Below, in pieces: positions 14,863-23,224 of a stretch of 32,463 nt of DNA. The first letter of the stretch is position 1; each line of letters opens with the position of its first letter. Origin of the DNA: Candidatus Agathobaculum pullicola (lineage in GTDB: Bacteria; Bacillota; Clostridia; Oscillospirales; Butyricicoccaceae). The notes beneath the pieces are model-generated. The model saw only the letters and a program-made list of their open reading frames with translations, ran no database searches and had not been told where the DNA came from. The position numbers and the translations under genes were made by a program. The stretch is from the NCBI GenBank assembly GCA_019115085.1, contig DXEF01000065.1:1-32463 (forward strand), read 5' to 3'.

Positions 14863-15278
14863 GTATGTATTCCGGTTTGGAGGTGCGCGTGCCCTTCTGC
14901 GACCATCGCATCGTCGAATATGCCTACAACATGCCATGGGATTTCAAGGCGCTGGAGGGCCGGGAAAAGGGTATCGTGCGCCGCGCATTCGCGCACGAAC
15001 TGCCGGAGGAAATCGTCGTGCGCAAAAAAAGCCCCTATCCCAAGACCTTCCACCCGGCCTATACCCGCCTGTGCGCGGACTATGTCCGCCGCATCTTCGA
15101 GGACAGCGACTCCATTGCCGCGCATCTCTTTAACCATGCCGCCGTCGAGACGCTCATGGAAAAGCCGGAAAGTCTGGCCGAGCCGTGGTACGGTCAGCTC
15201 ATGCGCACCCCACAGATTTTCGCCTATATCATCCAAATCGACCGCTGGCTGCGGCAGTACAAGGTGCGGCTGGTGTGA
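14846..15278 (+). CDS. asnB: Asparagine synthetase, 3' part of the split gene
   Basis: This C-terminal fragment continues the gene at 2021-3417. It encodes DRKDRMSMYSGLEVRVPFC and on through DHRIVEYAYNMPW, EGREKGIVRRAFAHELPEEI, and KKSPYPKTFHPAY, all part of the AsnB synthetase domain that closes over the ATP and aspartate site. The frame is open from 14811 through element sequence, but there is no ribosome site, so in the present layout the fragment is probably not translated. Joined at the GA crossover, the full gene has 1830 nt including stop, or 609 residues, about the length of Bacillus AsnO. No decay is visible. Confidence 0.93.
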
Positions 15279-15316
15279 CCGGCTGCCCCAGCCCGCTTGA
15301 CAAGGAGGTTTTGCCC

Positions 15317-15754
15317 ATGCCCAATCCCACCGAAGATTCCGCCGTGCTGCGCGTGGTTGTCACGACCGCGCTCGGCGCGCTGCCGCTGGCTGACGCCTCG
15401 GTCACGGTATCGACCGCGGCCGACGAGACCGGCGCGCGCGATCTGCTCTACTCGGTGCGCACGGATGCGGGCGGCATGACGCCGCCCATGACGCTGCCCA
15501 CCCCGCCCCGCTCCAACTCCATGATGCCGGACGGCGGCCTGCCCTACGCGGTTTATACGGTCGAAGTCGCGCGCCCGGGCTACACCCCGGTCACCGCGCT
15601 GCATGTGACCATGTTTTCCGGCGTACCCGCTGTGCTGCCCGTGGCGCTCACACCGCTGCCGGAAAACCAATCCTCCGCCCAGACCGATCTGACCGCCACG
15701 GGTGAGCCACAGGTGCTGTACCACGACCAATCCAATCCCAATGCAGAGGAGTGA
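15317..15754 (+). CDS. Small beta-sandwich-like protein of the asnB-spoIID-like operon
   Basis: The 145-residue protein starts at ATG 15317, with AAGGAGG at 15302-15308, 38 nt after the asnB stop. It has no signal peptide or membrane helix. Residues about 10-115 read like a carboxypeptidase-regulatory or transthyretin-like beta sandwich: LRVVVTTALGALPLADASVT, a turn with DAGG, then YTVEVARPGYTP and AVLPVALTPLP. Such domains often package surface or spore proteins. The next gene starts 6 nt after its stop, so it belongs to the operon. Function is unknown. Confidence 0.75.
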   Translation: MPNPTEDSAVLRVVVTTALGALPLADASVTVSTAADETGARDLLYSVRTDAGGMTPPMTLPTPPRSNSMMPDGGLPYAVYTVEVARPGYTPVTALHVTMFSGVPAVLPVALTPLPENQSSAQTDLTATGEPQVLYHDQSNPNAEE

Positions 15755-15760
15755 TTCGCT

Positions 15761-17188
15761 TTGCCCCAGTCCCCGGTGACCATCCCGGAAACCATCACGG
15801 TTCATCTGGGCACGCCCTCATCCGCCGCGCAGAATGTCACCGTCCCCTTTGCCGACTACATCAAAAACGTTGCCTCTTCGGAAATCTATCCAACCTGGCC
15901 CGAGGAGGCCATCCGCGCCAATATTTACGCGCAAATCTCCTATGCGCTCAACCGCGTGTTCACCGAATGGTACCGCGCGCAGGGCTATGATTTCGACATC
16001 ACCAACTCCACGCGCTTCGACCAATCCTTTGTCCCCGGGCGCGACATTTTCGAGAATATTTCCACCATTGTAGACGATATGTTCAACAGTTACCTCACCC
16101 GCGGCAACGCCATCGAGCCGCTGTTCGCCCAGTACTGCAACGGCACGACGGTGACCTGTCCCGGCGGCCTGAGCCAATGGGGAACGGTGCCGCTGGCCGA
16201 GCAGGGTATGACTGCGGAGGAAATTGTGCGATATTACTATGGAGACGACATCAACATTGTGCGAAACGCCCCAATTGCGCCCAACCTCGGCGGGTCGTGG
16301 CCGGGCGTGACCTTCCGGCTGGGCGATGTGTCCGAGGAGGTACGCACCATACAAAACCGCCTCAACCGTATCTCGACCAACTATCCCAATATCCCGAAAA
16401 TTTATCCGGTCGACGGCATCTACGACGCGGACACCGAGCGCGCGGTTCGCGCCTTCCAGAAGCAATTCAACCTTGGCGTGGACGGCATCGTCGGCCGCGC
16501 GACGTGGTACCGCATCGCGTTTATCTACAACAACGTCAAGCGCCTGAGCGAGCTGGACAGCGAGGGCCTTCTGCTCGAGGAAATTTCGCGCCAGTTCCCG
16601 GAAACGCTGCGCGAAGGCGCGACCGGTCCGGGCGTACAGCTACTTCAGTATTTCCTTGCGATTGTGGGCGAGTATTACGACCAGCTGCCGCGCTGGCAGC
16701 CCAGCCAGATCGACGGCATCTTCGGTCCGCGCACACGCGAAGCCGTCGAAGCGTATCAGCGCATGATGGGGCTGACCGTGGACGGTATTGTCGGCCGCAA
16801 CACATGGAACGCGCTAGTGTCTACCTATCAGTCCGTGCTGGCCGTACAACCCGATCAGGGCTTTTTGAGTGAGGTCGCCGGACTGCCGGATATCTTCCTC
16901 GTGGAAGGGATGCGCGGCGAGGCGGTGCGCGAGGCACAGGAGCTTATCAATACCATTGCGCGCGGCTATCCCGAGGTGCCTTCCGTCACGGTAGACGGTA
17001 TATTCGGTCCCGCGACACGAAACGCGGTTTCGGTCATCCAGTCGATATCCGGCCTGCCTGCTACCGGTGCAATCGGCCCGCTGACATGGGAGGAAATGGC
17101 CCTGCTTGCGCGCGACGTACTGGTGTCCTCGCAAACCAGCGAGGGACAATACCCGGGCTATCCGGTAGGAGAGGAGGCGACCGCCTGA
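15761..17188 (+). CDS. SpoIID-like domain fused to three peptidoglycan-binding domains
   Basis: The 475-residue protein starts at TTG 15761 behind GAGGAG. The N-terminal half resembles SpoIID/LytB, the lytic transglycosylase-type domain used in engulfment and spore cortex work. It shows VPFADYIKNVASSEIYPTWP with the glutamate where SpoIID has its catalytic residue. It also shows YCNGTTVTCPGGLSQWGT and MTAEEIVRYYYGDDI. Three peptidoglycan-binding type 1 repeats follow (about 185-265, 285-350 and 380-450), each with a VDGI(Y/F)...TR-AV--(Y/F)Q core. No signal peptide is seen, so it may act from the mother-cell side or in the spore coat. It ends in a TGATG overlap with the next gene. The spore role is inference from the domains. 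Confidence 0.85.
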   Translation: MPQSPVTIPETITVHLGTPSSAAQNVTVPFADYIKNVASSEIYPTWPEEAIRANIYAQISYALNRVFTEWYRAQGYDFDITNSTRFDQSFVPGRDIFENISTIVDDMFNSYLTRGNAIEPLFAQYCNGTTVTCPGGLSQWGTVPLAEQGMTAEEIVRYYYGDDINIVRNAPIAPNLGGSWPGVTFRLGDVSEEVRTIQNRLNRISTNYPNIPKIYPVDGIYDADTERAVRAFQKQFNLGVDGIVGRATWYRIAFIYNNVKRLSELDSEGLLLEEISRQFPETLREGATGPGVQLLQYFLAIVGEYYDQLPRWQPSQIDGIFGPRTREAVEAYQRMMGLTVDGIVGRNTWNALVSTYQSVLAVQPDQGFLSEVAGLPDIFLVEGMRGEAVREAQELINTIARGYPEVPSVTVDGIFGPATRNAVSVIQSISGLPATGAIGPLTWEEMALLARDVLVSSQTSEGQYPGYPVGEEATA

Positions 17189-17730
17189 TGTATACCGACA
17201 GCCAGCGCAGGACGCATATTTACGATTTGCAGCGGTTTCTGCGCCGCATCCAGCAGGAGCAGGGCGCGGTGCAGCCGCTCGCACCGGATGGGATTTTCGG
17301 TCCGGAAACCGCTGCCGCCGTGCGGGAATTTCAGCGGCGGGGCCGCCTGCCCGTGACAGGCACGGCCAATTTCGACACATGGACGGCCATCTACGCCGCC
17401 TATCTCGCCCTGACCGACCTTGACGCACTGCCGGCTGCGGTCAACTTCTTCCCGGCGGGCATGAATAGCAAACTCAAGCGCGGGGACAAAGGCCCTTCGG
17501 TCTTTGTGCTCCAGCTCATGCTGGGTACGGCTGCGCCGCACTTTGGGAGTGTGCTCCCCGTCCCCCTGACCGGCGAATACGACGCCGACACCGAGGCCGG
17601 TGTGCGCCAGGCACAAGGAGTATTTCAGCTGCCGCAGACCGGCGAGACCGACCGTGCCACCTGGGCAGCGCTCACACTGTTCCATAACAGCTTTTTCGGC
17701 CGCACACCGCTGACGTGGACGCTGGAATAA
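17188..17730 (+). CDS. Peptidoglycan-binding protein with two type 1 repeats
   Basis: The 180-residue product starts at ATG 17188, which overlaps the previous stop (TGATG). It has two peptidoglycan-binding domains. The first (about 10-70) contains LAPDGIFGPETAAAVREFQR and the second (about 90-165) contains LKRGDKGPSVFVLQLML and EYDADTEAGVRQAQ. There is no signal peptide and no catalytic domain. It probably works with the upstream SpoIID-like protein. It is the last gene of the operon; the terminator begins right after the stop. Confidence 0.85.
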   Translation: MYTDSQRRTHIYDLQRFLRRIQQEQGAVQPLAPDGIFGPETAAAVREFQRRGRLPVTGTANFDTWTAIYAAYLALTDLDALPAAVNFFPAGMNSKLKRGDKGPSVFVLQLMLGTAAPHFGSVLPVPLTGEYDADTEAGVRQAQGVFQLPQTGETDRATWAALTLFHNSFFGRTPLTWTLE

Positions 17731-17766
17731 CAACAAAAAGGACGCCCGAAGGCGTCCTTTTTGTTG
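17731..17766. terminator. Bidirectional terminator after the peptidoglycan-binding gene
   Basis: CAACAAAAAGGACGCC (17731-17746) and its exact reverse complement (17751-17766) form a 16-bp stem with a CGAA loop. A and T runs are inside the stem ends, so it serves both converging genes. Confidence 0.9.
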
Positions 17767-17776
17767 TATCATAGCG

Positions 17777-18925
17777 TTATTCCGCTGTATCTGCGGTCTC
17801 GGCAGCCGCATCATCCGTAGCGGATGCGTCCGATGCCGCGTCCTGCGTATTGAGGACTTCCTGCACCTCGGCGGGCAGGTAATCGCGCACGTTCTGGTAG
17901 GTGATTTCATCATATACTTCGGTCGTTTGTACGTCTGCCTCCTCCATCCACTGGGTCAGCAGGTCGTCCATCGTGCCGGCTACCGCCGTTGTCAGCAGGC
18001 TTCTATAGTTCTCCAGTTGGCCTTCGATATCCAGCGGTACGCGCTTGATGATGTGATAGCCGTAAGGCGACTTGATCAGACCGGATACCTCGTCCTCGCC
18101 CAGCGCCTTGGCGCCGTCATAAAACTCAGCGACCATGTCCCCATTGGTAAAGATGTAGCCGTCCGGGTTGCCGGCCAGGCCCGGGTCCTCGCTGTATGCG
18201 TTCATCAGCTCGTCATAATCCTCGCCTGCATTGATACGGTCCAGAATCTTCTGCGCCTCGGTCTTAGCCTCCTCATCCGTGCGGATGGTTTCGCCCGTGG
18301 TGGAGTCGACGGTCGAAATCAGGATATGCTTGGCGGCGATGTAATTGTCGGCGAAATACTGCCGCAGATCCTCGTCACTCGGCACACTGGCGCCGTTTTC
18401 ACCGAAATAATACTCATTGAGCGCATTATAGCACAGGCTGATATACATAAAGTTGCTATAGCTCTGATCCGAGAAGCCGAAGCCGGCGATTTGCTTGACA
18501 AAAGCGTCATAACCCATCGAATCAATGGTATCCTGCCGCAGCTGGGTCATCTGCTTTTCCTGTGCGTAGGTCGGCTTGAGGCCCAGTTCTTGAAACTTCT
18601 GCAATACCACGCGCGCATACACCGATTGATCCTTGGCAGCCTGCGGCATGGAAGAGCCCAGCGTTGCGGCGGCATATTCGTCATTCCACACGTCGCTCAT
18701 GCCAAACTGCGCATACATATTGGCATAATACGCCATGTTGTACAGCATATAGCCCGCATATTCATCCGCGCCCACCTCGTCGCCGTTGACCGTCATCACA
18801 ACCGGCGCACCGCTGTTGAGCGGCTGATACCGGATGGTCATGCTTGCCGTTCCCCAGATGGTACCGCCCATAACCACAACCAGCATCACAACCAGCGCGA
18901 CGGCGCGCTGCACCATTTTGCTCAT
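17777..18925 (-). CDS. Membrane-anchored parvulin-type peptidyl-prolyl isomerase (PrsA/SurA-like foldase)
   Basis: The 382-residue protein helps secreted proteins fold outside the membrane. An N-terminal helix (about 8-28, VALVVMLVVVMGGTIWG) anchors it. No lipobox cysteine follows, unlike Bacillus PrsA, so it is a membrane-spanning rather than lipidated form. The N-terminal chaperone-like region (about 40-185) is followed by a rotamase domain (about 192-295) with AAKHILIST, ILDRINAGEDYDELMNAYSE, DPGLAGNPDGY and LIKSPYGYHIIKR. An Asp/Ala/Thr-rich tail ends the protein. AAGGAGAG precedes ATG 18925. Confidence 0.9.
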   Translation of the reverse strand: MSKMVQRAVALVVMLVVVMGGTIWGTASMTIRYQPLNSGAPVVMTVNGDEVGADEYAGYMLYNMAYYANMYAQFGMSDVWNDEYAAATLGSSMPQAAKDQSVYARVVLQKFQELGLKPTYAQEKQMTQLRQDTIDSMGYDAFVKQIAGFGFSDQSYSNFMYISLCYNALNEYYFGENGASVPSDEDLRQYFADNYIAAKHILISTVDSTTGETIRTDEEAKTEAQKILDRINAGEDYDELMNAYSEDPGLAGNPDGYIFTNGDMVAEFYDGAKALGEDEVSGLIKSPYGYHIIKRVPLDIEGQLENYRSLLTTAVAGTMDDLLTQWMEEADVQTTEVYDEITYQNVRDYLPAEVQEVLNTQDAASDASATDDAAAETADTAE

Positions 18926-18967
18926 ATTCTAACTCTCCTTATTGCGTAATCAAAACAGACTTTAATC

Positions 18968-18996
18968 AGTATAGCACCTTTCAGAAGGCGATACAA
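18968..18996 (-). promoter_or_regulatory. Promoter of the foldase gene
   Basis: Minus strand: TTGTAT (18991-18996), a 17-nt spacer and TATACT (18968-18973), about 43 nt upstream of the start. Confidence 0.75.
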
Positions 18997-19023
18997 GCAA
19001 AAACACAAAATCGTCACAATCCG

Positions 19024-20499
19024 TCAGGCTGCTGCTGCCAAACGCTCCAATTGCGTATTGAAATTGGTGTAATGTTGCAGACGCCAATGGTCGTTCCAGC
19101 CCAGTGTGCGGTCGCGCGGCGCGCGGTACGGCAGGCTGACCGGATATGGAGCGTGATAATAATTGATCCCCGTAGCGCCAAAACCACGGTTTTCGTCCAG
19201 CTGCATCACATAGAGCACATAGCCGCGCGGGTTTTCCGCACCCAGCGGATAGCTGATCACACCGCTGATCTGGTTGCTGGTATAGGTACCGAACATGTTG
19301 GTTGTCGTCACGGTATTGTCCGATAAATCGGGAATGGGCGCGGCATAGGTTTGCCCCCGCTTCTCGTACACCAATCGCCCGCCAATCAAATCATAGCCGT
19401 AGTCGCTGTCCTCAAAGGCGGAAAACGCATCACCCCAATACGCGCTGCCCTGCACCCACGCAAGATAGTGCAGCACCGCCATACGGTAATCGGGCAGCTC
19501 AATATAATAAGTGGACGCAATCATCGTATCCGCACCGGCGGGAGGCTCCGGCTCGACCGGCGCACGTTTGGGCGCGTTGGTCTGGTCGCACAGCGTCATG
19601 CTTTGCGCATTCGGGCCAAACGCCAGCATCTCTGCGCAGCAGGCGACATGGAACGCCCCATCCAGCGCGCGCACGTCCTCGTCCGTGAGGTCGGCCAGTA
19701 CCTCGTCCGGCAAACCGAGGCTCTCCAGCTGCTGCCGCAGCTCGGTCTCTCCGTGTTCCTCCATCGGCGCGGCGTCCAGCCGCGGGTGGTTGACACATAC
19801 GCTCAAGGCCAGCATGAGCAGCAGGCAGCCGCCGAGATAGCCCCACCGAACCGCGCTCGTATTCAGACGCACCGGGGCCGCGGTAAAACAGTACCCCGCT
19901 TCGCCCATCGTCTCGCCCAGCCGGAACAGCGCGCGCACAATGCACACAAAGGCAATCAACATCGGAATCGCGGCCAGCCAGCTATGCGCCAACGGCGAAA
20001 TCGCCAGCACAAGGATGAGTCCTTCCCAGCACACGGCCGCCTTGAGCGGGTCGCTCTTTGGCTCAATCCCGGCCGTGCGGCATACCTGCCGCAGCCCGGC
20101 ACGCAGTGCAAGCATCTGTACCATCTGGATGGCCATACCCATCAGCCCGAGACCGATATCCAAATCACCGGTCGGCAGCCATGGCGTGACCGACAGCACG
20201 AGAAACGCGCCCACCCATACGAGCCGCACAGCAGACAGCACCCACGCCAGTCGGAAGGCCGCGCCGTTGCGGCGCAACGCGCGGAAGCCCAGATATTGCA
20301 GCACCACGCCCACCGCGGGCAGCAAATATTGCAAATACAGAAAGTTGAGCGTGATGCCGGTCAGCGCCAAGCCCCCCGCGATGCGGTCGATCGGCTCATG
20401 CCACGGGTTGACCTCATCGACCACGCCCTGCGTAGGTATGGTATCGGCGATTTCCTGCTCGATCATCCGGTCAAATTCGTCCCGTTCCCGTCCGGTCAT
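19024..20499 (-). CDS. Multi-pass membrane protein paired with an ECF sigma factor; possible anti-sigma factor
   Basis: The 491-residue product has a short cytoplasmic N-terminus (DEFDRMIEQEIADTIPTQ). About six or seven hydrophobic segments follow (roughly 35-250), then a long extracytoplasmic part (about 250-491) with NHPRLDAAPMEE, an EPEPPAG segment and Tyr-rich repeats near the end. The start overlaps the sigma-factor stop by 4 nt (ATGA), so the two proteins are made together. That suits an anti-sigma or sensor role, as does the N-terminal region resembling the zf-HC2-like position without its cysteines. I recognise no family for the outer domain, and the anti-sigma role is inferred from position. 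Confidence 0.65.
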   Translation of the reverse strand: MTGRERDEFDRMIEQEIADTIPTQGVVDEVNPWHEPIDRIAGGLALTGITLNFLYLQYLLPAVGVVLQYLGFRALRRNGAAFRLAWVLSAVRLVWVGAFLVLSVTPWLPTGDLDIGLGLMGMAIQMVQMLALRAGLRQVCRTAGIEPKSDPLKAAVCWEGLILVLAISPLAHSWLAAIPMLIAFVCIVRALFRLGETMGEAGYCFTAAPVRLNTSAVRWGYLGGCLLLMLALSVCVNHPRLDAAPMEEHGETELRQQLESLGLPDEVLADLTDEDVRALDGAFHVACCAEMLAFGPNAQSMTLCDQTNAPKRAPVEPEPPAGADTMIASTYYIELPDYRMAVLHYLAWVQGSAYWGDAFSAFEDSDYGYDLIGGRLVYEKRGQTYAAPIPDLSDNTVTTTNMFGTYTSNQISGVISYPLGAENPRGYVLYVMQLDENRGFGATGINYYHAPYPVSLPYRAPRDRTLGWNDHWRLQHYTNFNTQLERLAAAA

Positions 20500-21023
20500 A
20501 GCGCATCACCTCCCAACGCTTTTTGCAGGCGGCGGCGCAAACGGTACAGCCGTCCCTCGACCGCCCGCTCGGTCAGTCCCATTTCCGCCGCGATCTGTGC
20601 GGTGGACTGCAAATAATAATACTTACGGTAAAACAGCAGCTGCTCGGACGCACCGAGCGCGTCAACCGCCTTTTGCAAAAGCCGCGTGCGCTCGCGCCGC
20701 AGCACCACGTCCTCCGGCGAGGGGGAAGCCCCTGCCTGCTCCTCCCATGTATCGTCCGGCGCATGCCGGCGGCGCAGCCGATCGACCGCCGCGTTGCGCG
20801 CCACAACCGTCATCCACGCAGCCAGCGTGCCTTTTTTCGGGTCGAACGAGGCAAACCGCTCCCACACGTGCAGGAAAACATCGCTGACACATTCTTCCGT
20901 ATCCTGCGCGTCGCGCAGGATGCCGCGTACAATGTACTGTACCATCGGGCCATATTGCTTCTGCAAAAGCGTTACACCCTCCGCATCACCCGCGGAAAGC
21001 AAAGCGAAAATCTGCTCGTCCAT
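20496..21023 (-). CDS. ECF-type RNA polymerase sigma factor
   Basis: The 175-residue sigma-70 family protein has only regions 2 and 4. Region 2 (about 20-95) includes YIVRGILRDAQDTEECVSDV, FLHVWERFASFD, and LAAWMTVVARNAAVDRLRRR. Region 4 (about 115-172) includes LYYRKYYY-like text (LLFYRKYYYLQSTAQIAAEM) and GLTERAVEGRLYRLRRRLQK, the -35 recognition helix. It directs RNA polymerase to a small regulon in response to a signal probably read by the co-encoded membrane protein. A strong ribosome site (AAAGGGGGTGG) precedes ATG 21023. I could not identify a convincing self-regulated promoter upstream. Confidence 0.93.
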   Translation of the reverse strand: MDEQIFALLSAGDAEGVTLLQKQYGPMVQYIVRGILRDAQDTEECVSDVFLHVWERFASFDPKKGTLAAWMTVVARNAAVDRLRRRHAPDDTWEEQAGASPSPEDVVLRRERTRLLQKAVDALGASEQLLFYRKYYYLQSTAQIAAEMGLTERAVEGRLYRLRRRLQKALGGDAL

Positions 21024-21103
21024 GCCGCCACCCCCTTTCCTCTATCCTTCCTATCTATATCTACGCAAACTCGCGGAAAAACCCACGCTTCTTTCCATAG
21101 AAA

Positions 21104-21131
21104 AAACGGCACAGCGTTTGCTGTGCCGTTT
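21104..21131 (-). terminator. Terminator downstream of the wecC-like gene
   Basis: AAACGGCACAGC (21104-21115) and GCTGTGCCGTTT (21120-21131) form a 12-bp stem with a GTTT loop. On the minus strand a T-run follows. It lies between wecC and the sigma-factor gene, so the latter needs its own promoter. Confidence 0.85.
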
Positions 21132-21146
21132 CGGAATATGCGTGGA

Positions 21147-22349
21147 TTACTCCATCAGGCCGACGCAGTCGTAGTACGGCTTCTCGGCAATCAACTTTTT
21201 GTTATCTTTAAACAGAGTATGACCAAGTGTAATCACCAGATAATCCGCCTTGGCCAGAATCTCCTCGAAGGAGACGTTCGGAATCCCCTGTACCTCGCTA
21301 TCCTTTGCAAACGGTTCGCAGGCAATGACGTTTACGCCCTTCTCCTGCAAAATGTGGCACAGCTCGATCGAGGGGGACTCGCGCAGGTCGTCCACGTCCG
21401 GCTTATAGCTCAGGCCGAGCACACCGACCGTGTCGGTGACCTTTGCCATCTTGGAGACGACCTTTTCGGCCACAAAGCGCGGCTTGTTCTCGTTGCGCTC
21501 ACGCGCGGCGAGGATCACCTTGGCCTCCGCCGGGAACTGCTCATAGATGAACCACGGGTCGACCGCGATACAGTGGCCGCCCACGCCTACGCCCGGGGTC
21601 AGGATGTTGACGCGCGGGTGGCAGTTGGCGAGTTTAATCAGCTCGAATACGTCAATGCCCATCTTGTCGCAGATGACCGACAGCTCATTGGCATACGCGA
21701 TGTTCACATCGCGGAAGGTGTTCTCGGTCAGCTTGCACATCTCGGCGGTCAGGTCGTCGGTCTTGTGCACCACACCCTTTTCCAGCACCTTTTCATAGAT
21801 GGACGCGGCCATTTCCGCCGCTTCCGGCGTGCGTGCGCCGACGATGCGGTCGTTGTTCTTCAGCTCATACATCATATTGCCCGGGATGACACGCTCCGGG
21901 CAGTGTGCGACGTGAATTTTGTCCATCTCAATACCGGACTCCTCGGAGAGTACACGCGCAAGCATCTCACTGGTGTGCGGCGGCACAGTGGACTCAAGGA
22001 TAACCAGATTGGACGGCTCGAGCACCTTACCGGCCATACGTCCTGCGGATTCGACATACTTGAGGTCCGCCTTGTGGCTGCCGGTCTCGTCCTGATAAAA
22101 CGGTGTGGGCACGGCGATATAAAACACGTCCGACTTGGCAAGCTCGGTCGAGAAATGCAGATGGCCATGTGACACTGCGGTCTCAAACGCCTCCTGCAAA
22201 CCCGGCTCTACGATGTGGATATGACCGCCTTTGAGAGTTTCGATTGTTTTTTCGTTCACATCAAAACCGCAGACCTCAAAACCGGCTTCCGCAAGCGTGA
22301 TGGCGGTCGGCAGGCCAATATAGCCCAGACCCATGACAGTAATTTTCAT
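21147..22349 (-). CDS. wecC: UDP-N-acetyl-D-mannosamine dehydrogenase-type nucleotide-sugar dehydrogenase
   Basis: The 400-residue cytoplasmic enzyme oxidises UDP-ManNAc (or a related UDP-sugar) to the uronic acid with two NAD+, for surface polysaccharide. The N-terminal Rossmann fold begins MKITVMGLGYIGLPTAITLA. IAVPTPF and ESTVPPHTSE mark the NAD domain. The middle domain has KLTENTFRDVNIAYANELS, and the catalytic cysteine is in GVGVGGHCIAVDPWF (about residues 252-266). The C-terminal UDP-binding domain has GLSYKPDVDDLRESPS. Its usual partner, a UDP-GlcNAc 2-epimerase, is not in the window. Glucose or galactose as UDP-sugar is less likely, because the ENTFRDVNIA motif fits the WecC group. 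Confidence 0.88.
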   Translation of the reverse strand: MKITVMGLGYIGLPTAITLAEAGFEVCGFDVNEKTIETLKGGHIHIVEPGLQEAFETAVSHGHLHFSTELAKSDVFYIAVPTPFYQDETGSHKADLKYVESAGRMAGKVLEPSNLVILESTVPPHTSEMLARVLSEESGIEMDKIHVAHCPERVIPGNMMYELKNNDRIVGARTPEAAEMAASIYEKVLEKGVVHKTDDLTAEMCKLTENTFRDVNIAYANELSVICDKMGIDVFELIKLANCHPRVNILTPGVGVGGHCIAVDPWFIYEQFPAEAKVILAARERNENKPRFVAEKVVSKMAKVTDTVGVLGLSYKPDVDDLRESPSIELCHILQEKGVNVIACEPFAKDSEVQGIPNVSFEEILAKADYLVITLGHTLFKDNKKLIAEKPYYDCVGLME

Positions 22350-22383
22350 AATAATCTTCCTTTATTCAGCAAAATCTTCTTAC

Positions 22384-22411
22384 ATTATACCACTTTTTTT
22401 TAAAATTTCAA
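22384..22411 (-). promoter_or_regulatory. Promoter of wecC
   Basis: Minus strand: TTGAAA (22406-22411), a 16-nt spacer and TATAAT (22384-22389), about 35 nt from the start codon. It faces the cysE promoter back to back, with the two -35 boxes 8 nt apart. Confidence 0.8.
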
Positions 22412-22419
22412 TCAAAGGT

Positions 22420-22448
22420 TTGAATTTCCACACCAAAACCGCTATAAT
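22420..22448 (+). promoter_or_regulatory. Promoter of cysE
   Basis: TTGAAT (22420-22425), a 17-nt spacer and TATAAT (22443-22448). The start codon is at 22494. No T-box or SAM riboswitch is visible in the short leader. Confidence 0.85.
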
Positions 22449-22493
22449 GAATGATGTCACGAATTCACACTATCTCGATAGGATGATTGCTTT

Positions 22494-23156
22494 ATGATTT
22501 TCAAGGGGCTGCTTGATGACGCGCGCTCGATCCGTGATCGCGATCCGGCTGCGCGCACCACACTTGAAGTTTTTCTACTCTATCAGGGCTTTCATGCACT
22601 GATCTACCACCGTCAGGCACATTGGTTGTATAAACACAAGCATTTCTTTCTTGCGCGTGCGCTCTCACAATTTGCCCGCCATATGACCGGCATCGAAATC
22701 CATCCGGGCGCGACCATCGGCCACCGCCTGTTCATCGACCATGGCATGGGTATTGTCATCGGCGAAACCGCCGAAATTGGAGATGACTGCACAATTTACC
22801 ATGGTGTAACCCTTGGCGGCACCGGTCATGACACGGGCAAACGCCATCCGACCATTGGCAACAATGTTCTGATTTCGACAGGCGCAAAGGTGCTTGGCCC
22901 GTTCACCGTGGGTGACAACAGCCGCATCGGCGCAAACGCGGTGGTGCTGCAGGAAGTGCCGCCCAACTCTACCGTGGTCGGCATCAAAGCCCGCGTGGTC
23001 AAAATCGACGGTCAGCGTGTGCCGTCCTATGACCTCGACCAGATTCACCTGCCCGACCCGCTGGCACAGGAGCTGTGTCGCTTGCAGCATCGTGTATATG
23101 TCAACGAGCAAAAGCTCAAACGCGAAGAAATCCGCGACCGCGAAGCGGACGAATGA
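22494..23156 (+). CDS. cysE: Serine O-acetyltransferase
   Basis: The 220-residue enzyme makes O-acetylserine from serine and acetyl-CoA, the first step of cysteine synthesis. The N-terminal helical part (about 1-60) has [20 protein letters not shown] and [11 protein letters not shown]. The left-handed beta-helix of hexapeptide repeats follows (about 62-165): [51 protein letters not shown], and [20 protein letters not shown]. The catalytic Asp-His pair lies in IDHG and YHGVTLGG. The C-terminus ends [14 protein letters not shown] second, divergent copy of the last 35 codons lies at 29950-30062, beyond the GH20 gene. Confidence 0.94.
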   Translation: MIFKGLLDDARSIRDRDPAARTTLEVFLLYQGFHALIYHRQAHWLYKHKHFFLARALSQFARHMTGIEIHPGATIGHRLFIDHGMGIVIGETAEIGDDCTIYHGVTLGGTGHDTGKRHPTIGNNVLISTGAKVLGPFTVGDNSRIGANAVVLQEVPPNSTVVGIKARVVKIDGQRVPSYDLDQIHLPDPLAQELCRLQHRVYVNEQKLKREEIRDREADE

Positions 23157-23196
23157 AGCTCTCCGTACGAGAGGGGCTTTGCCGAGCGTTTTAATG

Positions 23197-23222
23197 AAAA
23201 AGCCTGCATCCGCAGGCTTTTT
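23197..23222 (+). terminator. Terminator of cysE
   Basis: AAAAAGCCTGC (23197-23207) and GCAGGCTTTTT (23212-23222) form an 11-bp stem with an ATCC loop and a terminal T-run, 40 nt after the stop. Confidence 0.88.
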
Positions 23223-23224
23223 CT

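Noticed and set aside
14811-15278. The asnB 3' fragment as an independently translated gene from TTG 14811
   Set aside because: There is no ribosome site before 14811, and the first 11 codons are element sequence.
2021-15278. asnB as two ordinary frameshifted or decayed pseudogene pieces
   Set aside because: Both parts are free of stops and meet exactly in frame at a palindromic att core, which is not expected from decay.
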